DNA from: Rhodococcoides kyotonense
GTDB lineage: Bacteria > Actinomycetota > Actinomycetes > Mycobacteriales > Mycobacteriaceae
DNA length: 64,000 nucleotides
Direction of reading: 5' to 3'
NCBI RefSeq assembly: GCF_900188125.1
Contig: NZ_FZOW01000009.1
Span: 186,001-250,000, forward strand
Part shown: piece by piece, positions 7,127 through 14,820 of the stretch
How the letters are laid out: the number at the start of each line of letters is the position of its first letter
Position numbering within the stretch: position 1 is the first letter of the stretch
Translations under genes and position numbers: made by a program
Notes under the pieces: model-generated
What the model was told of the DNA's origin: nothing
What the model saw: only the letters and a program-made list of their open reading frames with translations
Database searches by the model: none

Positions 7127-8755
7127 ATGCATCCAGAATTGTCACTTTGGCCGTCGACCCCCAGCACCGGAGTTCGCGACATCACCCTCGGTGGGCTGCT
7201 GCGCGAAGCTGCAAGCACGGTGCCGGACCGGGTAGCCCTCGTCGACGGTGTCCCCGAGGTCGACCAGCGCACCGAATGGACGTACCGAGAACTGTTGATC
7301 GAGGTCGAGTCCGTGGCGCGAGCGCTGCTCACCGTGTGCGAACCGGGCGACCGCATCGGGATCTGGGCCCCCAACAGCGGCGAATGGGTCATACTGCAGC
7401 AGGCGGTGGCAATGGCGGGCATGGTCGTCGTCGCTGCGAATCCCGCTTATCGTGCCCACGAACTCGAATATGTTCTGCGTCAGTCCGGTGCCGTCGCGCT
7501 GTTCTATCGCGACTCGTACCGCGGCACCGACCTCCGTCCGATCATCGACGAGATCCGCCCCAACCTTCCCGCGTTGCGCACGCTCGTCAGCACGGGCCAG
7601 TGGAAGTCCTTCGTCGACGCAGCAGACCACAGCAGGAAACTCCCCGATGTCGCATCGACGGATCCAGTGCAGATCCAATACACCTCGGGCACAACCGGTT
7701 TCCCCAAGGGTGCCCTGCTTCACCACAAAGGAATCATCAACGAAGCGACGTTCGTCTTCGAGCGTGCCGACATGCAGGACGGTGGAGTCTGCATCAATGC
7801 CATGCCGATGTATCACATCGGTGGTGGTGCTGTGACCGAGCTGGGGACGTTCTCCAAGCGCGGAACCTACGTCGTGCTACCAGGATTCGACGCAGGTCTG
7901 ACGCTCGAGATGTTCGAAACCTACAAGGGCACACACTCGTTGATGGTGCCCACCATGCTCATCGCACTGCTCGACCACCCCGATCTGAAGAGTCGGGACA
8001 TGTCCAGCCTGCGCACCGTGATGTCCGGCGCTGCAACGGTGCCCGAGAGTCTGATCCACCGTGTGATCGACCGATTCGACTGCCAGTTCACGATTCTGTT
8101 CGGTCAGACCGAGATGCACGGCGTGATCAGTCAGACGCGCGTCACCGACGACCCGTCGGATCAAGCGACGACTGTCGGCCAGCCATTGCCCGAACTCGAG
8201 GTGAAGATCGCCGACCCGCTGACCGGTGAGGTCGTGCCGATCGATGAGCAGGGCGAAATCTGTTGTCGCGGTTATCAGAACATGCTCGCGTACTACGAGA
8301 TGCCCGACGCCACCGCGGATACCATCGACGCCGACGGCTGGCTGCGCATGGGCGATCTCGGCACCATGGACTCCCGTGGATTCATCAAGGTCACCGGCCG
8401 GCTGAAGGACGTCATCATCCGCGGCGGTGCGAATCTGTACCCGCGGGAGATCGAAGAACTGCTGTTCCGGCATCCCGCGATCGCCGACGTCGTGGTCGTC
8501 GGCGTCCCCGACGAGAAATGGGGCGAGCAGGTCGGTGCGGTGATCCGGATGCACGCAGGTCATGATCGCCTCGAACCCGAAGTGCTCAAAGCGTGGTGCC
8601 GCGAACGTATCTCGGCGCACAAGACACCGTCGCAGTGGTACTTCACCGATGCGTTCCCGATGACTCCGAGCGGCAAGATCCAGAAGTTCAAACTGCGCGA
8701 TCAGATCGTCGCCGGTGAACTGACTTCCGCAGCCGAACGCGCAGACGTCAGTTGA
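7127..8755 (+). CDS. Acyl-CoA ligase (AMP-forming), cyclic/aromatic acid type
   Basis: A 542-residue member of the adenylate-forming superfamily. YTSGTTGFPKGALLHH (about residues 185-200) is the ATP phosphate-binding loop; GWLRMGDLGTMD and GRLKDVIIRGGANLYPREIE carry the hinge region; PSGKIQKFKLRDQ near the end holds the catalytic Lys of the thioester conformation. It would activate a carboxylic acid to its CoA thioester as the entry step. The ATG at 7127 is preceded by AAGGCAGGA. Neighbouring genes (cyclic-acyl dehydrogenase, SDR, flavin enzyme) suggest an alicyclic or aromatic acid; this is inference. Confidence 0.88.
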   Translation: MHPELSLWPSTPSTGVRDITLGGLLREAASTVPDRVALVDGVPEVDQRTEWTYRELLIEVESVARALLTVCEPGDRIGIWAPNSGEWVILQQAVAMAGMVVVAANPAYRAHELEYVLRQSGAVALFYRDSYRGTDLRPIIDEIRPNLPALRTLVSTGQWKSFVDAADHSRKLPDVASTDPVQIQYTSGTTGFPKGALLHHKGIINEATFVFERADMQDGGVCINAMPMYHIGGGAVTELGTFSKRGTYVVLPGFDAGLTLEMFETYKGTHSLMVPTMLIALLDHPDLKSRDMSSLRTVMSGAATVPESLIHRVIDRFDCQFTILFGQTEMHGVISQTRVTDDPSDQATTVGQPLPELEVKIADPLTGEVVPIDEQGEICCRGYQNMLAYYEMPDATADTIDADGWLRMGDLGTMDSRGFIKVTGRLKDVIIRGGANLYPREIEELLFRHPAIADVVVVGVPDEKWGEQVGAVIRMHAGHDRLEPEVLKAWCRERISAHKTPSQWYFTDAFPMTPSGKIQKFKLRDQIVAGELTSAAERADVS

Positions 8756-8811
8756 CACTGCACGACACCTACACGCTTCACACGTCATACATCGACCGCT
8801 ACGGAGTCTCT

Positions 8812-9864
8812 GTGAACCCCATCGTCAATCGCTACACCCGTCTCGTCGGAATCGACCACCCCATCGTGCAGGAGGGTCTCGGCCCCTTCCGTACACCGAA
8901 ACTCGCCGCAGCCGTATCCAACGCGGGAGGCCTAGGTACGGTGTCGATGCCAGGAATGCCCGCCGACATCGAGGCGGGCGCGCGCACCTTTCGTGAGCAC
9001 ATCGAAGAATGCGCTTCCCTGACCGACCGACATTTCGCCGTCAACATCCCGGTCGGTGTGGATGGTAACGGCGTCGTACTCCCGTTCACCGACGTCTACA
9101 TCCGTATGGTCCTCGACGCGCGGAGCGCAGATTCCGCTCTGGCGACACAGCTGACGGTCCTCACGACGTCGGCAGGCTTTCCCGGTGACTACATCGACAT
9201 GATCAGGGACGCCGGGATGATCCACCAGCACAAAGTCGGGTCGACGCGTCAGGCCGTGAAAGCTGCCGACGCCGGCGTCGACGTCGTCATCGCAGCAGGG
9301 TTCGAGATGGGCGGACACGCACCGAGCAAGGCAGTGCACTCGTACGTGCTGATTCCGAGCGTGACCGAAGCGGTCGACGTGCCGGTGCTCCTGACGGGCG
9401 GTGCGCGTGACGGCAGAAGCCTCGCGTCGGCTCTCGCCATGGGTGCCGACGGCGTCGCGATGGGCACGCGATTCATTGCGAGTACCGCGAATTCTGATTG
9501 GCATCCCGGCTACATCCAGGCCATTCTCGACGCCAATGAGGGTGACGACGTCGCATTCGACGGCGTGTACGGCCCGTGCCGCGGGCTTCGGAACACGGCG
9601 TCGATGAAGCTGACCGACCACCGGTCCACAGCGGGCGAGGTTCTCGACGCCGTCGAGCTGACTCGCTGGAAGATCGAATCGATGCAACGCGCTCAGACGC
9701 ACGGTGACGTCGAGGACGGGCTCGTTCTGACCGGGCAAGTGGCCTCGGCGATCCACGACGTGATCGACATCGCGGAATTCGTGCCTTCGATGGCGTCGGA
9801 GGCGGCCGATATCCTCCGTGGTCTCACGGCGTCGCTTCCGGAACCCTCTCCGGTGCTGCTCTGA
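8812..9864 (+). CDS. Nitronate monooxygenase-family flavoprotein
   Basis: A 350-residue TIM-barrel FMN protein of the nitronate monooxygenase/2-nitropropane dioxygenase family. The N-terminal IVQEGLGPFRTPKLAAAVSN, the GFEMGGHAP segment and LLTGGARDGRSLASALAMGA with MGTRF form the FMN site. In actinobacterial CoA pathways relatives act not on nitroalkanes but as CoA-linked flavin reductases or oxygenases (IpdC of steroid ring degradation is one); that role fits this context but is inferred. The GTG at 8812 is chosen because GGAG lies 7 bases upstream. It follows the ligase after 56 bases and is probably cotranscribed. Confidence 0.8.
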   Translation: MNPIVNRYTRLVGIDHPIVQEGLGPFRTPKLAAAVSNAGGLGTVSMPGMPADIEAGARTFREHIEECASLTDRHFAVNIPVGVDGNGVVLPFTDVYIRMVLDARSADSALATQLTVLTTSAGFPGDYIDMIRDAGMIHQHKVGSTRQAVKAADAGVDVVIAAGFEMGGHAPSKAVHSYVLIPSVTEAVDVPVLLTGGARDGRSLASALAMGADGVAMGTRFIASTANSDWHPGYIQAILDANEGDDVAFDGVYGPCRGLRNTASMKLTDHRSTAGEVLDAVELTRWKIESMQRAQTHGDVEDGLVLTGQVASAIHDVIDIAEFVPSMASEAADILRGLTASLPEPSPVLL

Positions 9865-9905
9865 TGCAGTGCTGAGTGCAGTGTCCGTGCTGGCTCGCAG
9901 ATAGC

Positions 9906-10754
9906 ATGTCGCCCGTGACGGATTCCTTATCGAAAGAGGTGTCGAGGCCGACTGCGGGTAGTAGCGCTCGGTCTGCGCTCATCTCCATCCTCGGCGAGTT
10001 CGTCAACCCGTATCGTCGGCCGGTACGTACTTCCGCGCTGCTGTATGCGCTCGCACGCCTCGGTTACGGAGAACCCGCGAGTCGCCAGGCCATTGCACGC
10101 GCGGGCGCATCAGGGCTGATCACGGCAGAGAAGGACGGCCGCGAGACCAAGTGGAGCTTGACCGAGCTGGGTCATCGACTGTTCGTCGAGGGCACGAACC
10201 GGGTGTTTCCCGACGCATCGCGGTCCGGTCGTTGGGACGGCCGATGGCTCGTCGTCATCGCTCCTGTGCCGGAGTCCCATCGGGCTGTGCGTAAGAAGCT
10301 CTACGCCGCGTTCCGTTGGGCAGGCTTCGGCAATCCGAGTCCAGGCGTCTGGGTCACCCCTCATGTCGACAGGCTGCCGGAGGCGACCGACGTCATCGAC
10401 TCGCTCGGGCTGTCGCCGAATACCGTCTCGTTCGTCGGTTCGCCCGCGGCTGCAGGCATATCGGAGAACGAACTGGTCCAGCGCTCGTGGGATCTGGAGA
10501 AGATCGCCGACACGTACGACGAGCTGCTGAACCGCTTCGAGGACAAGCGAGGTCTGTCGGGTGAGGCTGCGCTGGTCGCGCACCTCGAGTTGGTCGACGC
10601 ACTCCGGCAGACGCCGTATATGGACCCGCACCTTCCTGACGCACTGCTTCCGGAGTGGTCGGGCTTGGGCGCGGTGAAGCGTCTGCAGGATCTTCGCACC
10701 GAATGGGCGCCGGCAGCTCACGCGCATTGGCTGTCCGTAGCGCGTCTGGACTAG
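9906..10754 (+). CDS. PaaX-family transcriptional regulator
   Basis: About 282 residues with the PaaX layout: an N-terminal winged-helix region (SALISILGEFV, then LARLGYGEPASRQAIARAGA), a middle domain beginning GRWDGRWLVVIAPVPESHRA, and a C-terminal PaaX domain containing RSWDLEKIADTYDELLNRFE. PaaX proteins repress aromatic-acid genes and release DNA on binding an aryl-CoA. This gene sits directly upstream of the dehydratase/reductase operon, and an inverted repeat lies between them, so local control is likely. Start choice is uncertain: ATG at 9906 or GTG at 9915, neither with a strong ribosome-binding site. Confidence 0.85.
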   Translation: MSPVTDSLSKEVSRPTAGSSARSALISILGEFVNPYRRPVRTSALLYALARLGYGEPASRQAIARAGASGLITAEKDGRETKWSLTELGHRLFVEGTNRVFPDASRSGRWDGRWLVVIAPVPESHRAVRKKLYAAFRWAGFGNPSPGVWVTPHVDRLPEATDVIDSLGLSPNTVSFVGSPAAAGISENELVQRSWDLEKIADTYDELLNRFEDKRGLSGEAALVAHLELVDALRQTPYMDPHLPDALLPEWSGLGAVKRLQDLRTEWAPAAHAHWLSVARLD

Positions 10755-10802
10755 GCAACATCCTCTGCAGAGTCCTGGCATAGCTGTATTCAGATTTCGT
10801 TC

Positions 10803-10835
10803 TACATTTATGGACAGATCAGCTCAGTAAATGTA
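10803..10835. promoter_or_regulatory. Inverted repeat TACATTTA-N17-TAAATGTA, putative PaaX-type operator
   Basis: Two perfect 8-base arms separated by 17 bases, in the only non-coding gap (137 bases) between the PaaX-type gene and the dehydratase/reductase operon. The local sequence is unusually AT-rich for this genome. Position and symmetry fit an operator overlapping the operon promoter. I found no second copy in the window. Confidence 0.5.
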
Positions 10836-10891
10836 TCGTTCTAGACAGCGCCGGTGAGGTGCGTTCCACGCCAGGAAGTCGAAGGACAACA

Positions 10892-12064
10892 GTGAGCGAA
10901 CTCCACGCACCCTCGTTGGCGACGCTACGAGAAGTCGCCGACGATCCCGTCTCGTATGCACAGCAATGGAAGCAGACTCACGAACGCCCGGTGGTCGGCT
11001 CGTTCCCCATGAACTTCCCGTCCGAGATCGTGCATGCCGCTGGGGCATTGCCGGTCATCGTGCAGGAGAGCAAGACGCCGATCACCGAGGGGCGCAGCAT
11101 GCTCGCCGAGTTCTATTGCGGCTACACCCGGAGCGTCGCCGATCAGGCAGCCATCGGCGAACTCGATGTGTTCGACGCCTTCGTCGCGGCCGACCACTGC
11201 GTCCAGCTGCTCGGCGCGGTCGACGCCATCAGATACACGCGCCCCGAAAAGCCGGTTCACTTCGCCCAATTCACGAGCGCGATGGACGATACGTGGTCGA
11301 AACCTCGGGTGGACAACCGAATCGAAGACCTCAGGGGCGACATCGAAGGCGTCACGGGCATCGTCGTCACGCCGGAACGGCTGTCCCACAGCATCCGGGC
11401 CTTCAACGTGAACAGACGACTGTTGCGCACGTTCTACGACCTGCGCCGATCGGGACGTGCGCGAATCACTGCGAGTGAGATGCAGTTGCTCGTCAAATCG
11501 TCGATGGTGATGGACATCGAGGAACACACGGCAGTACTACAGACATTGTCGAACCACTTGCCGATACGCGACCACGCGCCTGACGATCTCGTTCGACTAC
11601 ATCTTTCAGGGCACTTCTGTCACGCTCCCAAGCCTGAGATCCTCGACGTCATAGAGGAATCCGGTGGACTCGTCGTCGACGACGATCTGTACACGGGCTT
11701 TCGTTACATCTCGACCGACGTTCCCGAGATCGGGGATCCATTCGAAGCGTTGTCGACGTGGTACATGCAACGAAACATCAACGCTCCGTGTCCCACTCGT
11801 GTGACCAGCAAGGTCGACTGGGACACCTACCTGCTCGACTCCCTGTCGGTCAGTAGGTCCGTCGGTGTAGTCGTGCTGATGGCGAAGTTCTGCGAACCTC
11901 ACATGCTGTACTACCCGGAGCTGCGAAAAGCGCTCGAACAGAACGGCATTCCGTCGCTGCTCATCGAGACGGAGCACGAAGGCATTCCGGTGGAGACGCT
12001 CCGCACCAAGATGGAGACCTTCGTCGAACGCATCCGCCGTCAGGGCGCACCTGTTCCGGCTTGA
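10892..12064 (+). CDS. 2-Hydroxyacyl-CoA dehydratase / class I benzoyl-CoA reductase-type subunit (HgdB/BcrC-like)
   Basis: A 390-residue member of the HgdB/BcrC family. Recognisable blocks are SFPMNFPSEIVHAAGALPV near residue 40, where the family begins its first Rossmann-like domain, DDLYTGFRY near 265, and the family-defining C-terminal block AKFCEPHMLYYPELRKAL followed by IPSLLIETEHE (332-363). Cys76, Cys103 and Cys334 fall where family members bind a [4Fe-4S] cluster. Such subunits receive a low-potential electron from an ATPase activator to eliminate water from a 2-hydroxyacyl-CoA or reduce an aromatic ring. The GTG start has AAGGA at the right distance. First gene of a four-gene operon. 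The exact reaction cannot be decided from sequence. Confidence 0.88.
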   Translation: MSELHAPSLATLREVADDPVSYAQQWKQTHERPVVGSFPMNFPSEIVHAAGALPVIVQESKTPITEGRSMLAEFYCGYTRSVADQAAIGELDVFDAFVAADHCVQLLGAVDAIRYTRPEKPVHFAQFTSAMDDTWSKPRVDNRIEDLRGDIEGVTGIVVTPERLSHSIRAFNVNRRLLRTFYDLRRSGRARITASEMQLLVKSSMVMDIEEHTAVLQTLSNHLPIRDHAPDDLVRLHLSGHFCHAPKPEILDVIEESGGLVVDDDLYTGFRYISTDVPEIGDPFEALSTWYMQRNINAPCPTRVTSKVDWDTYLLDSLSVSRSVGVVVLMAKFCEPHMLYYPELRKALEQNGIPSLLIETEHEGIPVETLRTKMETFVERIRRQGAPVPA

Positions 12065-12092
12065 CCCGACACCATTGTTCGAAGGAGTTCGA

Positions 12093-13433
12093 ATGTCGAT
12101 CGCTATACCCCAGAAGGACAAGACGAATCGTCTGTCCAGCACCCGACTCGGTGGGAAGATGACCGCCGACTACTGGAACAATATCTTCACCGCGAAAGAA
12201 CGTGGAAAGCACGTCGTCTGGTACAACGGCTCGGCGCTCAATCCGATTTTCCAAGCTGCAGGTCTGGAGTGGTGTCACGGTGAGGCATTCGCCGCCCGGC
12301 TCGCTGCGCAGCACCTCGAAGAGCCAGCTCAGGCTGCAGGTGCCGAGTACGGCTACATCGGCGAACTCTGTTCGTACGCAAGGACTCACCTCGGGTGCGC
12401 GGTGCTGACGCAGAAGAATGTCAACGAACGCGAAAGCGGTGTCGTCGGCATGCTCGATCAGCAGGAATTGGCTGCAAAGCTGCCTGCGCCCGACTTCTTC
12501 GTCAACGGCTACTCCGGATGCAGCACCGGTCAGCAGTGGGACGCGATGACGTACCGCGTGTTCGATCGTAAGCTTCCGATCTTCAACGTCTCGATCCCGA
12601 TGCTGTGGGGCAACAAGCCCGATGCTGGGTACATGCGCGGCGAGGAATGGGCAGAGGTCGGCGACTACGTCGAGGGCCAGCTCCGCGAACTGATCGTGTT
12701 TCTCGAACACCAGACCGGCCGGCCGTTCGACTGGGACAAGTTGAGCGAGAGCATGTCCTACATCAAACGAGCATCAGAGCTCCGGCTCGAAGCGATGGAA
12801 CTGTGCACGCTTGCACCGACTCCCGCGACGTACTGGGACTGGGTTGCCAGCATCGCACCGATCAATTTCCTTCCCGGAAACCAAGCTCTCGTCGACTACT
12901 TCGCCGGCATGAAGGCCGAAATCCAACAACGGATCGTCGACGGTGTCTCCGCGGTCGAGAACGAACGCTACCGAGTGTATTTCGACGGCATCATGAACTG
13001 GAACAAGCTCGGCTTCCTGACGCGTAAGTTCGCCGAGTACGACGTCGCTGTCATCGCGGGCCGCTATACGCACGAATCCTTCTGGCAGGAACCGCAACTT
13101 GTCGACATCGACAACCCCTTGCGCGGGATGGGGCAGCACTATCTATTGTGCCCACTGAACCATGGTCTGAAGAACCTGCAAGAGTTGCTGATTCGTCGAC
13201 TCGATCAGTACTCGATCGACGGTATCGCATTCCACTCCACCCGTACCTGCCGCGCCATGACGAATCCGCAGTCCATGCTCGCGAAGGCCGCCGAGCGGGA
13301 GCGGGGCGTCAAGTCGTTCTTCTTCGAGGGTGATGTCGCAGATGCGTCGTTCTACAACGACGAACTCTTCGATAGTCGTCTCGAAGCCATGTTGGAAGCC
13401 ATCGACGTGCAGAGAATGAAGACGTTGATCTGA
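12093..13433 (+). CDS. 2-Hydroxyacyl-CoA dehydratase / class I benzoyl-CoA reductase-type subunit (HgdA/BcrB-like)
   Basis: A 446-residue partner subunit. Its layout matches the BcrB/BadE and HgdA families: GELCSYARTHLG (Cys93), NGYSGCSTGQQW (Cys143), a central ERYRVYFDGIMNWNKLGF block near 291-308, LLCPLNHG (Cys353), and STRTCRAMTNPQ (Cys386). The end reads FFFEGDVADASF then RLEAMLEAIDVQR, the typical C-terminus of these subunits. The four cysteines sit at the positions where family members hold the active-site cluster. AAGGAG precedes the ATG. It follows the first subunit after 28 bases and touches the activator gene, as expected for a heterodimeric catalytic component. Conservation of the motifs argues for a working enzyme rather than a relic. 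Confidence 0.88.
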   Translation: MSIAIPQKDKTNRLSSTRLGGKMTADYWNNIFTAKERGKHVVWYNGSALNPIFQAAGLEWCHGEAFAARLAAQHLEEPAQAAGAEYGYIGELCSYARTHLGCAVLTQKNVNERESGVVGMLDQQELAAKLPAPDFFVNGYSGCSTGQQWDAMTYRVFDRKLPIFNVSIPMLWGNKPDAGYMRGEEWAEVGDYVEGQLRELIVFLEHQTGRPFDWDKLSESMSYIKRASELRLEAMELCTLAPTPATYWDWVASIAPINFLPGNQALVDYFAGMKAEIQQRIVDGVSAVENERYRVYFDGIMNWNKLGFLTRKFAEYDVAVIAGRYTHESFWQEPQLVDIDNPLRGMGQHYLLCPLNHGLKNLQELLIRRLDQYSIDGIAFHSTRTCRAMTNPQSMLAKAAERERGVKSFFFEGDVADASFYNDELFDSRLEAMLEAIDVQRMKTLI

Positions 13434-14362
13434 TGAACTGGTACGTGATGGGCGTCGATCTCGGATCGACGACGGCCAAGGCAACCGTCGTCGATTATTC
13501 CGGGGCGCTGGTCGGATCTAGCGTCGTTCAGATGGGAGCGGTCAGTCGTGACGCCGTCCGGCGAGCGATGGACGCTGCACTGACTGCGGCCGGCGTCGAG
13601 CAGACGGATATTCGACGCACCATCAGTACCGGCTACGGTCGCAAGCTCGTGCCGGGCGCCGACCGCTCGTTCACCGAGATCACTTGCCACGCACGGGGTG
13701 CGGCGGCGCTGCACCCGGGAGTTCGCCTGGTCATCGACATCGGTGGACAGGACAGCAAGGTCATCGCCGTCGACTCCGACGGTCTCGTCGACCGGTTCGC
13801 GATGAACGACCGATGCGCCAGCGGGACAGGCCGTTTCTTCGACGTCCTAGCCCGCGCTCTGGAAGTCGACGTCAGCGAGGTGGGTGATCTGGCTCTCGCC
13901 GGAGCCGACGGCTTGGAGGTCAGCAGCATGTGCGCCACGTTCGCCGAAACCGAGGTCATCTCGCTGCTCGCCCAAGGACAGGAGAAGGCCGATGTCGCTG
14001 CGTCGGTCCACAAGGCTGTCGCTGTACGCACTCTCGGCCTCGTCGCGCAGGTCGGCAAGGCGACCCCGACAGTCATGACCGGTGGGGTCGCACGGAATCC
14101 CGCCGCCCGTCACTACGTCGAGAAGGCCTTGCGGCATCCCATCGAGCTGCTCGATCAACCGCAGATAGCCGGCGCATACGGAGCCGGGCTGCTCGCCCGT
14201 GACGAGTACGCAGGTTCGATCGCCGCGACGGAGACACGAGACGTAGCCGCCAAGAATCAGCTGGTCGACCGGGCCGCGGGCATCGTCCCCCAGTGCACGG
14301 GATGTGACGGGATGGCAGGTGACCACTCGCACACGACGATCCCGCTGACGGTGCGCTCGTGA
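13433..14362 (+). CDS. ATPase activator of dehydratase/benzoyl-CoA reductase (BadF/BadG/BcrA/BcrD, HgdC family)
   Basis: A 309-residue ASKHA-fold ATPase. GVDLGSTTAKATVVD (7-21) is the phosphate-1 loop, VIDIGGQDSKVI (100-111) the phosphate-2 loop, and MTGGVARNPAARHYVEKAL the adenosine region. Cys128 (NDRCASGTGRF) and Cys167 (SSMCATFAETEV) are the two ligands per monomer of the [4Fe-4S] cluster that bridges the homodimer. It hydrolyses ATP to lower the potential of an electron and passes it to the catalytic subunits. One activator gene implies an HgdC-like homodimer rather than the BcrAD heterodimer. The last 30 residues are extra relative to HgdC and contain CTGC plus DHSH. Its start overlaps the previous stop by one base. 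Confidence 0.92.
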   Translation: MNWYVMGVDLGSTTAKATVVDYSGALVGSSVVQMGAVSRDAVRRAMDAALTAAGVEQTDIRRTISTGYGRKLVPGADRSFTEITCHARGAAALHPGVRLVIDIGGQDSKVIAVDSDGLVDRFAMNDRCASGTGRFFDVLARALEVDVSEVGDLALAGADGLEVSSMCATFAETEVISLLAQGQEKADVAASVHKAVAVRTLGLVAQVGKATPTVMTGGVARNPAARHYVEKALRHPIELLDQPQIAGAYGAGLLARDEYAGSIAATETRDVAAKNQLVDRAAGIVPQCTGCDGMAGDHSHTTIPLTVRS

Positions 14363-14820
14363 GCGGGATCGTGAACTCGACGGTGTTCGTGGTCGATGAT
14401 CATCTGGGCGTAGGACTCGAGATCGCTCACGAGCTCGTTCGCGTCGGAGTGCAGCGGATCGGGTTCGTCAGCCGGGATGCCGGGGCAGGCGACGCTGCCG
14501 CGACCGAGATCTTTCGATCTGCGTCGGGGGTCTGGGCACTGTCGGCATCAGGCGATCCGGATTCTCCGGCCGAAGCCCGCCGGATGGTGGCCGAATTGTC
14601 GGCGTCCCTGGGTGAACCGGACGTACTCGTCGAGGTATCCGACGCACCCACTGCTGTGCGCGCCGAATTACTGCAGGCGATGCGCTCGATCGGGCAGGGC
14701 ATCGTGGTCGACGTGGGTTCGAACGACGAACACGGTTCCTCCTCAGGTGGCGTCGCCATGTATTCGGTCAATGGCGCCGCCGACGCCGCGAAGGTCGTCG
14801 TCGCCCGACTCCGATCCTGA
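14359..14820 (+). CDS. Short SDR-like protein encoded with the dehydratase/reductase operon
   Basis: A 153-residue protein with an N-terminal Rossmann-like stretch: TVFVVDDHLGVGLEIAHELV then IGFVSRD, resembling the first half of an SDR. The glycine-rich loop is degenerate (DDHLGVG in place of TGGxxGxG) and there is no catalytic Tyr-Lys pair. The middle is Ala/Ser-rich and the end AADAAKVVVARL is helical. The GTG start overlaps the activator stop (GTGA), so it is translationally coupled to that operon. Function is unknown; a dedicated accessory or structural subunit of the ATP-dependent system is one possibility, a truncated SDR another. It overlaps the convergent ligase gene by 78 bases. Confidence 0.6.
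   Translation: MSGIVNSTVFVVDDHLGVGLEIAHELVRVGVQRIGFVSRDAGAGDAAATEIFRSASGVWALSASGDPDSPAEARRMVAELSASLGEPDVLVEVSDAPTAVRAELLQAMRSIGQGIVVDVGSNDEHGSSSGGVAMYSVNGAADAAKVVVARLRS

Noticed and set aside
8812-9864. Calling the flavoprotein IpdC and the region a steroid C/D-ring cluster
   Set aside because: No ipdAB-type CoA-transferase pair, no FadD3-like context certainty and no KstR2-type operator were seen; only family-level resemblance remains.
10892-13433. Assigning benzoyl-CoA reductase as the definite function
   Set aside because: Dehydratases and reductases share these motifs; one activator gene instead of two and no ferredoxin or ring-hydrolase of the benzoate operon next to it leave the reaction open.
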